Of a stretch of DNA of 55,297 nt, positions 1 to 10,430 are shown in pieces. Position 1 is the first letter of the stretch. Each line of letters opens with the position of its first letter. Where the stretch lies: positions 1 through 55,297 of the forward strand of contig JAHWKM010000007.1 of NCBI GenBank assembly GCA_019347895.1. Reading direction: 5' to 3'. The stretch comes from Candidatus Parcubacteria bacterium (GTDB lineage: Bacteria; Patescibacteriota; Saccharimonadia; Saccharimonadales; 2-12-FULL-41-12). The notes beneath the pieces are model-generated. The model searched no databases. It had not been told where the DNA came from and was given only the letters and a program-made list of their open reading frames with translations. The position numbers and the translations under genes were made by a program.

Positions 1-1322
1 ATAACGAAAGGCTTGAATAGCTCCAGGGCCATCATTTTCGGCAGGCCGCACTGGTGCATCTTTAGTTCAGGTCCGGAAACTATAACTGAACGTCCGGAGT
101 AGTCGACTCTTTTTCCAAGCAGGTTCTGCCGGAATCGTCCTTGTTTGCCTTTGAGCATATCACTCAGAGATTTCAGCCGGCGGCGCTGGCCGGTAGCGGC
201 TACGGCGCGGCCTGACCGGGCGTTATTATTATCTATTAAGGCATCGACAGCTTCTTGGAGCATGCGCTGTTCGTTGCGGCAGATTACTTCCGGGGCGTTT
301 AAATCCATTAATTTTTTTAACCGGTTATTACGGTTAATTACACGCCTGTAAAGATCGTTTAAGTCGCTGGTGGCAAACCGTCCGCCTGTCAGCTGAACCA
401 TCGGCCTCAGATCCGGAGGAATCACCGGCAGAACACTCAAGCACATGCTGGTGGGCTTGATTCCCGCACGCTCCATACTCTCAAGCAAACGCAGGCGTTT
501 CATGATTTTTTTCTTGCGCTGTCCCTTAGCGTCCTCGGCTTCTTTAGTCAACTGGGCAATTAGCTGGTTCAGGTTGATTTCTTCCAGCAGCGCTTTGAGC
601 GCTGATCCGCCCATGCCGACTTTTATCAAATTCTGGACTTCATCAGGCATAGCCCGATATTCGTTCTCGTTTATCAAATTATATTTTAAAAGGCTGTCCA
701 GCTGTTCTTTCAAAGTATTGAAGTCTTCTTCGACTTCAGCCAGCTCTTTGGTTTGAGCTTCGGCTAAAGCCTTGACGTTAGCGTCTTCGCTTTTTGCTTC
801 GGCTTCATAGCGGGCTTTGATAGCCTCACCAGCGGCGGCGAATTCAGCTTCCTTGTCGGCCAGCATACGGTCGCGTTTATCAGCGTCAACTGAAATAACG
901 ATATAGCTGGCAAAATACGAAACTCTCTCCAGGCTTTTGACAGTCATGCCCAGAAGCAAGCCGACTGCGCTTGGAGTTCCGCGCAGGAACCAGATGTGCG
1001 AAACCGGCGTGGCCAGGGTAATGTGGCCCATTCGCTCGCGCCGGACGATAGATTTAGTGACTATTTCACCGTTTTTATCAACCGCCGCTTCGCGGGAACG
1101 CACGCCTTTGTATTTAGTATCATGCGGATTTATGTCCTTCGCGGGGCCGAAAATGCGCTCGCAGAATAGTCCGTCGCGCTCTGGTTTTTGGGTGCGGTAA
1201 TTGATGGTTTCCGGCTTGGTAACCTCGCCGTAACTCCAATCCATAATGTCATCGCTACTAGCAACGCTTAACTGCACCGCATCAAAATCTGCAATATTCG
1301 TTCCGGTATTATATCGTCTCAT
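1..1322 (-). CDS. rpoC: DNA-directed RNA polymerase subunit beta' (partial; 3' end lies outside window)
   Basis: Minus-strand reading from ATG at 1322: [60 protein letters not shown]...; contains [23 protein letters not shown], a beta' hallmark; directly downstream of rpoB. Confidence 0.97.
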   Translation of the reverse strand, partial: MRRYNTGTNIADFDAVQLSVASSDDIMDWSYGEVTKPETINYRTQKPERDGLFCERIFGPAKDINPHDTKYKGVRSREAAVDKNGEIVTKSIVRRERMGHITLATPVSHIWFLRGTPSAVGLLLGMTVKSLERVSYFASYIVISVDADKRDRMLADKEAEFAAAGEAIKARYEAEAKSEDANVKALAEAQTKELAEVEEDFNTLKEQLDSLLKYNLINENEYRAMPDEVQNLIKVGMGGSALKALLEEINLNQLIAQLTKEAEDAKGQRKKKIMKRLRLLESMERAGIKPTSMCLSVLPVIPPDLRPMVQLTGGRFATSDLNDLYRRVINRNNRLKKLMDLNAPEVICRNEQRMLQEAVDALIDNNNARSGRAVAATGQRRRLKSLSDMLKGKQGRFRQNLLGKRVDYSGRSVIVSGPELKMHQCGLPKMMALELFKPFV

Positions 1323-1368
1323 TATAAAACTCCTAATCGTTTAAAGTTCTTGAAGTTTGAAATTTTCA

Positions 1369-4300
1369 TTAGCTATTTTCCTCGCTTTGTTCTTCATCAA
1401 AAGTACTTGACGTTACTGTCGTGGCCGGAATATCGTCTTCCAGCTCCATTACCATATACTCGTCGGCGGTCGCCTCTTCCGTAACGTCGATATTGTTTAT
1501 TTCGTTATCGGGAACGTCTACGTTCGATAGGTCCGCGGCCTCATCTTTGATGTTTTCGGCCAGAACTGCCTCCGCGTCAACCACTAGATCTTCCTCGATC
1601 AAATCCACCTTCAGCCCAAGTCCTTGCAGTTCCTTAACCAGCACATTGAAGCTTTCTGGAACTTTCGGACCGACAATCGGGGTTTGCTTAATTATTGACT
1701 CGTACGCCTTGCTTCGGCCATAAACATCATCGGATTTAATGGTCAGCATTTCCTGCAGGGTGTGGGCCGCGCCGTAAGCTTCAAGCGCCCAGACTTCCAT
1801 TTCGCCGAAGCGCTGGCCGCCGTTTTGGGCTTTTCCACCGAGCGGCTGCTGGGTAACCATAGTGTAGGGGCCGGTCGAACGGGCGTGGATTTTATCGGTC
1901 ACCATATGGGTGAGTTTCAAAATGTACATCGTGCCGACTACCGTAGTTTCCTTAAAAGCCTCCCCGGATCGCCCGTCATAAAGCTGGCGTTTGCCGTCCT
2001 GAGGCAGGCCGGCTTCTTTTAGCAGTTCTTCGATCTTCTCAAGACTGACGCCTCTAAATGACGGAGTGGCTATCTTGAGTCCAAGTGTCTCCGCCGCAAT
2101 ACCGAGGTGGGTTTCAAATAGCTGGCCCAGGTTCATGCGCGACGGTACCCCTAGCGGATTAAGTACGATATCTACGGGCTCGCCGTCTTCGGAAAATGGC
2201 ATGTCCTCAACCGGCAAGATACGGGCAATCACGCCTTTGTTGCCGTGACGGCCTGCCAGCTTGTCGCCGACTTGTATCTTACGCATCTGAGCGACAAATA
2301 CTTGGATTTGCATGATAACGCCGGCCTTTAGTTCGTGGCCGTTCTCGCGGGAAAAAATTTTAACGCCCACGACTTTGCCGTGCTTGCCGTTGCTCATGCG
2401 CTGCGAGGTGTCCCGGACTTCTTTGGCTTTTTCCCCGAAAATAGCTCGAAGCAGCCTCTCTTCGCTGGAAAGTTCCTGCTCGCCCTTAGGCGTAATTTTA
2501 CCGACTAAAATGTCGCCGGGATGTACCTCGGCGCCGATCCGGACAATTCCGTTTTCGTCCAAATGCCGAAGCGCATCTTCCGACACATTAGGAATGTCGC
2601 CGGTAACGATTTCCGGGCCCAGCTTGGTTTCGCGGACTTCGGTCATAAAATCCACGATGTGGATACTGGTCAGGGTATCGTCTTCAACCAGCCTTCTGGA
2701 AATAACAATGGCATCCTCAAAGTTATAGCCATCCCATGGCATGAAAGCTACCCGCAGGTCGCGCCCCAGCGCTAACTCGCTGCCTTCTATAGACATGCCT
2801 TCGATGAGAGCGTCGCCTTTTTTGACCTTTTGGCCTTTGGTGACTGTTACCCGCTGGTTTATGCAGGTGCCTTCATTGCTGCGGATAAAATGCAGTGGTT
2901 TATAGGTCGCTTTTGATTTGCCGTAGCTAACCACTACTTCATCGGCAGTAGCCTTTATGACTTCGCCTGAATCTTCAGCGTAGACGATTTGACCGCTGTT
3001 GGCAGCTACGGTTGCTTCCAGCCCGGTGCCAATAGTCGGTGCTTTAGGGCGGACAAGCGGTACGGCTTGCTTCTGCTGGTTAGAACCGACTAAAGCGCGG
3101 TCAACGCGGTCTCGTTCTACGAACGGCACTAAGCCGGCGATGGACCCGATAATCTGATTATGGGCGGCATCCATATGGGTTACGTCATTAGCGTCGGTCT
3201 CGCCAACTTCCAGGTGGACACGGGCAGCTACACGCTCGTCTACAAAATGTCCGTTCTTATCTACGGCATTGCCGGCACCGGCTATGATAGTTTTTTCTTC
3301 TTCGGCAGCATCTAAAAATTCAACCTTATTGCTTACAGTCGCTTTAACCGGCCAGGTAGCCCGGGACTTGACGCCGGCAAGTTTCTTAGCGTCGGCTTCA
3401 GTAATTTTAGCGCCGGCTTTGACTATAAGCTTGCCGCTCTCATCCTCCAGGTTATGGGCCGCTATATGTCCGGCGGCATCATTAGCAGTTACCGCGTTAA
3501 TTACTTTTTTGTATGGTGTTTCTATAAATCCGTAATCATTTATCCGGGCGTAGTTTGCCAGGTTTAATACCAGTCCGATGTTGGCGCCTTCCGGCGTTTC
3601 CACAGCGCAGATTCGGCCATAGTGGGTTTCATGGGCATCGCGGACTTCAAATCCGGCGCGTTCCCGCGACAATCCACCGGGACCCATGGAGCTTAGGCGC
3701 CTTTTATGGGCCAGTTCGCTTACCGGGTTAATTTGGTCCATGAACTGGGACAGCTGCGAGCTGGCAAAAAATTCGCGCACGGCTGCCACGACAGGCCGGG
3801 CATTTATCAGCTGGCCGGGTGTGACCGTCTCAATTTCAGACATGCTCATGCGGTCTTTAGTATTGCGCTCCATTCGAAGCAATCCGATTCTAAACTGGCG
3901 CTGGACAAGCTCGCCGACAAGTTTAACCCGGCGGTTAGCCAAACTGTCGATATCGTCGGCTGGTTCCTGTGTGTTGTTCAGGCGAATTATTTCGGCGACG
4001 ATAGCCGTCAGATCTTCCAGGCGCATAACGCGATTTTCGGCTGTGTTTGGAATCTTAATATCCAGGCGTTTATTTATTTTATGCCGACCAACCCGGCTGA
4101 AATCAAACCGCTTGGGATTGTAAAACATGTTTTCCAGCAAGCTTCGGGCGTTTTCGACTGTCGCAAGATCACCAGGACGCAGCCGCCGGTAAACTTCTAT
4201 CAAAGCTTCGGAAGCTGTCTTGGCAGGGTCTTTATCTATAGTGTTTTGCAGATAGTTAATAGTACCTTGATCGACATGGGCAAAAGTTTCCTTTATCTGG

Positions 4301-4926
4301 GCTTCCGTCATCCCTAGAGCGCGCAGTAAGGTAGTGACAGGAATTTTGCGCTTGCGGTCAATCTTTACGTATAGAGTACTGTTAGCGGCTGTTTCGAATT
4401 CCAGCCAAGCGCCGCGGCCCGGAATAACTTTAGCGCCGTAAAGGCTATGGCCGGCTGTAGTTTCAGCCGTAAAAAAAACGCCAGCTGAGCGGATCAGCTG
4501 GCTTACGACTACGCGCTCGGCGCCGTTAATTACAAATGTACCGCGAGATGTCATCCACGGGAAATCACCGAGATAAATTTCATGTTCTTTTACTTCGCCG
4601 GTGATTTTGTTTGTCAGCTGCACCTGGGCTTTTAGCGGTGCTTCAAAACTCACGTTATTTTCCCGGGCTTCGGCTTCGGACATCTTTGGCTTATCAAAAT
4701 GGTATTTTTTAAAACTGAGGCTTAATTTAGTGCCCGTATAGTCATCAATCGGGCTGATCTCGGCCAGCAGCTCGCCCAAGCCTTCATCTACAAACCATTG
4801 CCAGGAGCGGTTTTGGTGATCGACCAAATTAGGCAGGTCTAAAACCGAATAAGTATCAGATAAATAAGTTCGCTTATTTTGCTTGTTGTTTGTTTTTTGC
4901 GCAGTGGACACGGTTGGTTTAGCCAT
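1369..4926 (-). CDS. rpoB: DNA-directed RNA polymerase subunit beta
   Basis: 1185 aa ORF with MSMSEIETVTPGQLINARPV, SSMGPGGLSRERAGFEVRD, GDKLAGRHGNKGV, GGKAQNGGQRFGEMEVWALEAYGAA. Confidence 0.99.
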   Translation of the reverse strand: MAKPTVSTAQKTNNKQNKRTYLSDTYSVLDLPNLVDHQNRSWQWFVDEGLGELLAEISPIDDYTGTKLSLSFKKYHFDKPKMSEAEARENNVSFEAPLKAQVQLTNKITGEVKEHEIYLGDFPWMTSRGTFVINGAERVVVSQLIRSAGVFFTAETTAGHSLYGAKVIPGRGAWLEFETAANSTLYVKIDRKRKIPVTTLLRALGMTEAQIKETFAHVDQGTINYLQNTIDKDPAKTASEALIEVYRRLRPGDLATVENARSLLENMFYNPKRFDFSRVGRHKINKRLDIKIPNTAENRVMRLEDLTAIVAEIIRLNNTQEPADDIDSLANRRVKLVGELVQRQFRIGLLRMERNTKDRMSMSEIETVTPGQLINARPVVAAVREFFASSQLSQFMDQINPVSELAHKRRLSSMGPGGLSRERAGFEVRDAHETHYGRICAVETPEGANIGLVLNLANYARINDYGFIETPYKKVINAVTANDAAGHIAAHNLEDESGKLIVKAGAKITEADAKKLAGVKSRATWPVKATVSNKVEFLDAAEEEKTIIAGAGNAVDKNGHFVDERVAARVHLEVGETDANDVTHMDAAHNQIIGSIAGLVPFVERDRVDRALVGSNQQKQAVPLVRPKAPTIGTGLEATVAANSGQIVYAEDSGEVIKATADEVVVSYGKSKATYKPLHFIRSNEGTCINQRVTVTKGQKVKKGDALIEGMSIEGSELALGRDLRVAFMPWDGYNFEDAIVISRRLVEDDTLTSIHIVDFMTEVRETKLGPEIVTGDIPNVSEDALRHLDENGIVRIGAEVHPGDILVGKITPKGEQELSSEERLLRAIFGEKAKEVRDTSQRMSNGKHGKVVGVKIFSRENGHELKAGVIMQIQVFVAQMRKIQVGDKLAGRHGNKGVIARILPVEDMPFSEDGEPVDIVLNPLGVPSRMNLGQLFETHLGIAAETLGLKIATPSFRGVSLEKIEELLKEAGLPQDGKRQLYDGRSGEAFKETTVVGTMYILKLTHMVTDKIHARSTGPYTMVTQQPLGGKAQNGGQRFGEMEVWALEAYGAAHTLQEMLTIKSDDVYGRSKAYESIIKQTPIVGPKVPESFNVLVKELQGLGLKVDLIEEDLVVDAEAVLAENIKDEAADLSNVDVPDNEINNIDVTEEATADEYMVMELEDDIPATTVTSSTFDEEQSEENS

Positions 4927-4968
4927 ATATTTAGTAAAATAACTCCTTGTAACGTTTATGAAGACTAG

Positions 4969-5133
4969 CCGGCAATGTGGTTTTATTGCCGGAAATTTAT
5001 GATTTTTGGGTTTCCAGAAAACAGCATTTTCTGGTTTTTAGAAAGTTTTGTCCTTTAGAAATAGTTTCTAAAGGATTTGGCGCCGAAGAATACTGCGTAC
5101 AACGTTGTGAAATTTGCTTTAATTTTGAAGCAA
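4969..5133. repeat. Run of consecutive hairpins between rpoB and the 385-aa orphan gene
   Basis: CCGGCAAT-n8-ATTGCCGG (4969-4992); CCAGAAAA-n5-TTTTCTGG (5014-5034); TCCTTTAGAAA-TAG-TTTCTAAAGGA (5051-5075); palindrome ACAACGTTGT (5099-5108); TTGCTT-n8-AAGCAA (5114-5133). Confidence 0.75.
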
Positions 5134-5530
5134 TATCAACTATGCCGACCACTACTTCTTATTTACTAGAATACAGAGTTTGGGGTTGGAGTCAAGAGTT
5201 TTCGAGCTTTTCCTTTAGAAAAGAAACAATCCAAAGTTCTTGCGACCAAGAGCCAAGTCGTTCCATTTTTGTGCCGACAAAAACCGAACCAGAAAAACTC
5301 CCAGGCAGATTGCCAAAAACTATTGAAAATAAACCACCCAAAAGCCGAACTGAAAAGACTCCTTTGGTCGGTCCAGCTCATACTATACTAAACTAAGAAA
5401 GGAGCTGGCTGGTTTTCAGCTGGATTCGACTTTTTGCAATTTATTTTTATCGGTCTTGCCAAATGTTAGCCAAAAGCAGAATCTAAAAGGCTTACTTTTC
5501 GATAGTAAAATTATAGATAACTAAAACAGC

Positions 5531-6688
5531 TTATTGTCTGAGTAAACCTTTTAATAAAGCTTTAGATTTTCTTCCTGATTGGCCAGACAGCTGGGCAGAA
5601 AGATCCGAAAGGCTAATATTCAAACTCGTGATTCCAAGTTCCGTTGTAGTATTTAATCTTTTAAAATAACCCTGTATCGCATTTAACGCTGCATCTAATT
5701 GTTGCCCATATCCAGGAGTTCCTATATCAGACTCAAGGTTTCTATCTATTGGTACAATAAATGAATTTCCTTGTGCATCTCTAGTTAAATGAAATCCACT
5801 GTTTTCTATAAAGGTTCCATCCAACCTTAGGCCATCAAGTATAAGTTGTGTGTTTCCGTCATTTGTCTGAGCAATAGTTAATCGCATTGAGCTACCAGCT
5901 TCCATCGGGACTTCCGGTAATTGGATCTCCGTGGTGTTAGCACTGATATCTCTTCGAAGAGGTTTATTTCTAGCGGCATATGCTGTTAAGCTTGACATTC
6001 CAATTTGATATATCTCACTGGCTTTTCTCAAATGTGGATGAGTATCTTTTCCTCGTAAATTAAATAGGTCTTCATCGTTTTCATGTGCTTTAGATACCGG
6101 CGTTCTTCCTATAATTGATCCTAGCCTCCCTATTGCTATTTTATCTTCCATGCATAAAACTGGAAATCCCCAACCTGAACTTGCCAGCCTACTAGCAGCT
6201 TGCCAGTCCCCTGTTGCGTGACTAGTTGTGCTCTTTGCTGGTAAATTTTCTGCCCGTAGGCTAAGCCATTCTTCTGGAGTTGCAAGATAAGATGCAGCCC
6301 CTGTTTTTGCTACATAAAAGTCAGTGCCCACCGATCTAAATTCGTGGAATCCAGGGGTTACGGCTCTCAACGTATGAGGGTCTAGGAGATAAGTCATAGC
6401 ACCGTGTTTAGCATATAAGGATGCCGTTCTTTGTTCTCTGTCAATAATTACTCCATGACCGCCGTTAGCGTTACCAGCCTCCCCTCTTTGCAAACGCTCA
6501 AGACTTGAGCATATTGAATCAGCGCTAACTACCATTTCTTGTCGTGATTGAGAATCTCTTACGACAGGGTTGGGCATCACTGCTGCAAACATATCACGTT
6601 CCTTAAGATAATTCCGATCAAAATGCTCTAGTGACATTCTTTCTGTCAATCTGTCGCCATATAGTTCTAATTCCGAAAACTCACTCAT
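5531..6688 (-). CDS. Hypothetical protein, 385 aa, no recognised family
   Basis: Long ORF in a minus-strand gene run; no motif recognised. Confidence 0.75.
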   Translation of the reverse strand: MSEFSELELYGDRLTERMSLEHFDRNYLKERDMFAAVMPNPVVRDSQSRQEMVVSADSICSSLERLQRGEAGNANGGHGVIIDREQRTASLYAKHGAMTYLLDPHTLRAVTPGFHEFRSVGTDFYVAKTGAASYLATPEEWLSLRAENLPAKSTTSHATGDWQAASRLASSGWGFPVLCMEDKIAIGRLGSIIGRTPVSKAHENDEDLFNLRGKDTHPHLRKASEIYQIGMSSLTAYAARNKPLRRDISANTTEIQLPEVPMEAGSSMRLTIAQTNDGNTQLILDGLRLDGTFIENSGFHLTRDAQGNSFIVPIDRNLESDIGTPGYGQQLDAALNAIQGYFKRLNTTTELGITSLNISLSDLSAQLSGQSGRKSKALLKGLLRQ

Positions 6689-6715
6689 GCTCTATATTAT
6701 AATATAATATTCAGT

Positions 6716-7348
6716 TTAGTCAATCCTTGATGTTATTTTTTGGTTTTTTGGAACGGTCGATATGACTTGGTCGATTATGCCGTAATCTTTGGCCTCGTCC
6801 GAGGTTAGCCACTTGTCCCGCTCCAGGTCTTCGTGGATTTTGTCGACTTTTTGACCGGTGTTTTTAGCCATAATTTCTTCCAGAAGTTTCTTTATGCGCA
6901 GAGCTTCTCTCAGATCAATTTCCTGGTCGGTTACCTTGCCGCGTGTTCCGCTGGACGGCTGGTGCATCATGACTGTTGCGTTCTGTAGCAACGAGCGCTT
7001 GCCTCGGGTGCCGCTGGATAGTAAAAATGCCGCGGCGCTGGCTTGTACGCCTATGCCGACAGTTTGGATGTCATTGCTGACGTACTGCATGGTGTCGTAA
7101 ATCGCCAGGGCGTCATAGACGCTGCCGCCGGGGCTGTTGATGTATAGCTTGATGTCTTTTTTAGGATTTTCATTTGCCAAAAAAAGCAGCTGGGCCACAA
7201 TCAAGTTTGCCGTATGCGAATTGATATCCGTACCCACAAAAATAATGTTGTCGCGCAAAAGCCGCGAGTAAATATCATAGGCCCGCTCAACCCGGCCTTC
7301 GGTTTCTATAACTGTCGGTATTAATACTTGGCTTTCCAGTTCGCTCAT
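6716..7348 (-). CDS. clpP: ATP-dependent Clp protease proteolytic subunit
   Basis: [55 protein letters not shown]. Confidence 0.96.
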   Translation of the reverse strand: MSELESQVLIPTVIETEGRVERAYDIYSRLLRDNIIFVGTDINSHTANLIVAQLLFLANENPKKDIKLYINSPGGSVYDALAIYDTMQYVSNDIQTVGIGVQASAAAFLLSSGTRGKRSLLQNATVMMHQPSSGTRGKVTDQEIDLREALRIKKLLEEIMAKNTGQKVDKIHEDLERDKWLTSDEAKDYGIIDQVISTVPKNQKITSRID

Positions 7349-7520
7349 CCCTTTAGAAGCTCCTTCCTTAAGTATGAAAATAATTATATCAATAAACTAG
7401 CACTCGTCAACCCAGAGTGCTAAACCATAAATCACTGTGGCCTCTTGCGGATAAATTCCGCCTGGATTTTGATACTAGCTTTCACATAAACCCTTCGGCG
7501 ATCAGTAAATTGCTTGCGTT

Positions 7521-8810
7521 TTATGAAGCCGATGAAGAAGTTAGCAGCTGGAGAACTTTCTCCATTAGCATGCGGTTGGCTATGTCCTGGCGGTTTTCCG
7601 GCTTTTCCAGCTCGGCTAGCATTTTTTGGTCGTTTTTGTGCTGGCCTTTTAGAACTTGCAGATGGACTTCCAGCTCCTCTATAGTTACTGTCAGATTTTC
7701 TTTTTGGGCGATTTCCGACATGACCAGGCTGGTTTTTATCTGCTGTTCGGCTTGTGGCTTTAGCACTGTTTCGACGTAGCTTTCATCCGTCAGGCCTTCT
7801 TGCTCTAAAAATTCCTGGTAAGTTATTCCGCGGTAAGTCAGGTTGCGCTTGGCCTCCTGCAAATTATGCTCCAGCTGGTGCTTAACCATAGATTCCGGTA
7901 TCGCCACCTCTGCTTTATTGACTATATTGCCGACAAGCTCGTTTTGGTAGTCGCGGTCTTGCTGGTTTTGTTTCTCCAAAGTTAATTGCTTCTTAATATC
8001 GTCCTTCAGCTCTTTGACGGTTTTAAACGGACCGACTTTAGAAGCCAGTGCGTCGTCTAGCTCAGGTTCGATTATTTCTTTGACGGCTTTGACATTGACT
8101 GTAAAAATAACTTTCTTGCCGGCCAAAGCTTTTACTCCGTAGTCTTTAGGAAAGGCCAGACTAAAGGTCTTTTCCTCGCCCGCTTTCGCGCCGATCAAGT
8201 TATCTTCAAAGCCGGGTATAAATGCGTTGCTGCCCAAAATCAGCGGGAAATCGTTGCCTTCCGCGCCGGCTATCGGCTGGCTCTTTTCGTCTACTCCTTT
8301 GAAATCTATCAAAACTTCGTCGGATTTTTTTGCCGGCCTGTCGGCTGGCTGGCGTTCGGCCATTCTGGTTTTAATTGACTTTAAGACTTCGTCAATGTCT
8401 TTGGCGGTTACGGCCGGCTTATCTTTTTTGGCCAGCTTCATTTTCTTATAGTCGGGCAGTTTGATATCCCCGACTACATCGGCTGTAATTTCAAAATCTA
8501 AAGAAGAAAAAGGCACAAACTTTTTAACTTCAACTTGCGGCTGTCCGACGGGGCGGATTTTTTGCATCTGGGCTGCCTGGCTGTAAAGAGCGCTCATCGC
8601 CGTGTCTAAAAATTCTCGCTGAAGAACATTTTGGTCAACATATTTCTCCACTAAAGCGGCCGGCGCCGTTCCCTTGCGAAATCCGTCCAGCTTCACCTCG
8701 TCAGACAATTTAGCCAAAACTTGCTGTTTATGGGGCTTCAAATCCTCCTCCGCAGCAGTTATGGTGAGCTTAACTTTAGTATCTGATAACTTTTGAATCT
8801 CTGAGTGCAT
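7521..8810 (-). CDS. tig: Trigger factor (peptidyl-prolyl isomerase chaperone)
   Basis: Trigger factor ribosome-binding motif variant FRKGTAP; overall domain layout. Confidence 0.9.
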   Translation of the reverse strand: MHSEIQKLSDTKVKLTITAAEEDLKPHKQQVLAKLSDEVKLDGFRKGTAPAALVEKYVDQNVLQREFLDTAMSALYSQAAQMQKIRPVGQPQVEVKKFVPFSSLDFEITADVVGDIKLPDYKKMKLAKKDKPAVTAKDIDEVLKSIKTRMAERQPADRPAKKSDEVLIDFKGVDEKSQPIAGAEGNDFPLILGSNAFIPGFEDNLIGAKAGEEKTFSLAFPKDYGVKALAGKKVIFTVNVKAVKEIIEPELDDALASKVGPFKTVKELKDDIKKQLTLEKQNQQDRDYQNELVGNIVNKAEVAIPESMVKHQLEHNLQEAKRNLTYRGITYQEFLEQEGLTDESYVETVLKPQAEQQIKTSLVMSEIAQKENLTVTIEELEVHLQVLKGQHKNDQKMLAELEKPENRQDIANRMLMEKVLQLLTSSSAS

Positions 8811-8858
8811 AAAAAAACACTATAGCAGACATATCAAAAGAGGCCAAAAGGTGGTGAC

Positions 8859-10103
8859 TTAGGCCAATAACGTTTTGTTAATTTTACTAAGCGGAACTTG
8901 ATTTTCTATGCCTGTTTGAAGATTTTTTAAATTGAATTTTTGGACTTTCAGCTCGGCTTCACCTACGAAAAGTACGTATTTTACTCCTTGTTTGTCGGCG
9001 GCTTTGATTTTCTTGTCCAGTTTTCTGTCCGATGCATCTAAGCTGACATTCAGCCCTTTTTCTCTCAATCCGCTGGCTAATTTGTTGGCCTCCGTAAAAA
9101 CATCGCCTACTGTTGCTAAAACGAGATCGGTCGTATTTTTTAGTTCAGGAATTAGGTTATTGGTTTGCAGGAAATTCTGCAGCGTCACGTCGCCCATGCC
9201 AAACCCGACTGTCGGCACCGGCTCAACACCGAACAGTCCCACCAGCCCGTCGTAGCGACCGCCGCCGAATAAACTGCGGTTATTTTCATCGTTCGTATCA
9301 AAAACTTCAAAAACTATGTCAGTGTAATAATCAAATCCCCGGGCCAAGGAATTTTTAGGTATTACTTTTACACCTAAGCTAGCACATTTTTCAATTATTT
9401 CTTTTGTAGCTTCCGTTTCCCGGTCGTCCATCAAAAATTGATACAAATCATTCGGTTTATTGACCGCTTCTGTCAGTTTTGCTTTAAACTCCAGCTCGTC
9501 CATTTTTTCAAACCCGTCTATCAATCGGATGATTTTGTCGATCTCGACTTTTGGTTCGGCTGCATTGATTTTATTGTCAAGCAACACGCGCGAATTTAAC
9601 CTTATTTCATAACTGCCTTCTTTGGAGCCAAATGATTTCATCAGTGCGTCAGCCAGCTGGATTATTTCAACGTCGGCTTCAACCCCTTCTATACCGAAAA
9701 TATCAGCATTTAATTGCCAAAACTCCCGCAATCTTCCTTTTTGCGGCCGCTCATAACGGAAAAAATTGGCGATAGAATACAGCCGGGCCGGATAAGCCAA
9801 TTCTTGGCGGCGGGCAGCCACCATCCGGCTAACGGTCGGCGTCATTTCCGGCCGCATTATTACTTTGCGTTCGCCTCGGTCTGTAAAACTATAAGATTGA
9901 TCGTCAACAATCTCCTCACTGGTTTTGGCCGTAAAAAGTTCCAGCGGTTCAAGCACCGGCCCGTCATATTCCTCATAGCCGAAACTCTCGCAAACTTCCC
10001 GCCACTTATCAAACATCCACTTGCGCAGGCGCATATCCTCCGGATAAAAATCCCGAGTCCCCTTATATGGTTGTATAGATAGAGCCATGGTTATATCCAT
10101 CAT
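8859..10103 (-). CDS. hisS: Histidyl-tRNA synthetase
   Basis: GTRDFYPEDM, MRPEMTPTVSRM, RYERPQKGRLREFWQLNADIFG, SLARGFDYYTDIVFE, GGGRYDGLVGLFG. Confidence 0.97.
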   Translation of the reverse strand: MMDITMALSIQPYKGTRDFYPEDMRLRKWMFDKWREVCESFGYEEYDGPVLEPLELFTAKTSEEIVDDQSYSFTDRGERKVIMRPEMTPTVSRMVAARRQELAYPARLYSIANFFRYERPQKGRLREFWQLNADIFGIEGVEADVEIIQLADALMKSFGSKEGSYEIRLNSRVLLDNKINAAEPKVEIDKIIRLIDGFEKMDELEFKAKLTEAVNKPNDLYQFLMDDRETEATKEIIEKCASLGVKVIPKNSLARGFDYYTDIVFEVFDTNDENNRSLFGGGRYDGLVGLFGVEPVPTVGFGMGDVTLQNFLQTNNLIPELKNTTDLVLATVGDVFTEANKLASGLREKGLNVSLDASDRKLDKKIKAADKQGVKYVLFVGEAELKVQKFNLKNLQTGIENQVPLSKINKTLLA

Positions 10104-10239
10104 ACATTAATTCTTTCACTTCCGTCAGTTGTGCTATCTCTATGCCCATTCTAACTTTTGTACTTACTGGTTGTTTAGTGCGTATTAATATAATAAACTT
10201 AAGCTGTATATAAAATAATTTACAATGAGATATTAATTT

Positions 10240-10350
10240 ATGAACACAGTAGCTGACATAGCAATATTATCTTTTGCGCTCGCAGGCTCAATTGCTGCCA
10301 TAGTGATTTTTCAGATAATAAAACTTCTTCGAAATCAAGACATAGAATAA
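10240..10350 (+). CDS. Possible 36-aa single-TM microprotein
   Basis: ATG..TAA reading MNTVADIAILSFALAGSIAAIVIFQIIKLLRNQDIE; one hydrophobic helix followed by basic residues. Confidence 0.4.
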   Translation: MNTVADIAILSFALAGSIAAIVIFQIIKLLRNQDIE

Positions 10351-10430
10351 ATCCAGTGTCATTTTTTCTTGACATTGCTTTTTAATAACCGTAGGCGGAT
10401 AATGAAAGCAAATTAAGTAAAGGTATAAAA

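Noticed and set aside
1421-4317. Long plus-strand ORFs antisense to rpoB (e.g. 3706-4317, 3686-4123, 2312-2728)
   Set aside because: They are mirror frames of a strongly coding gene; the translations have no recognisable domain.
4977-5396. 139-aa plus ORF and 71-aa minus ORF in the rpoB upstream region
   Set aside because: The region is dominated by hairpins and repeat-like sequence; translations look like read-through of palindromes.
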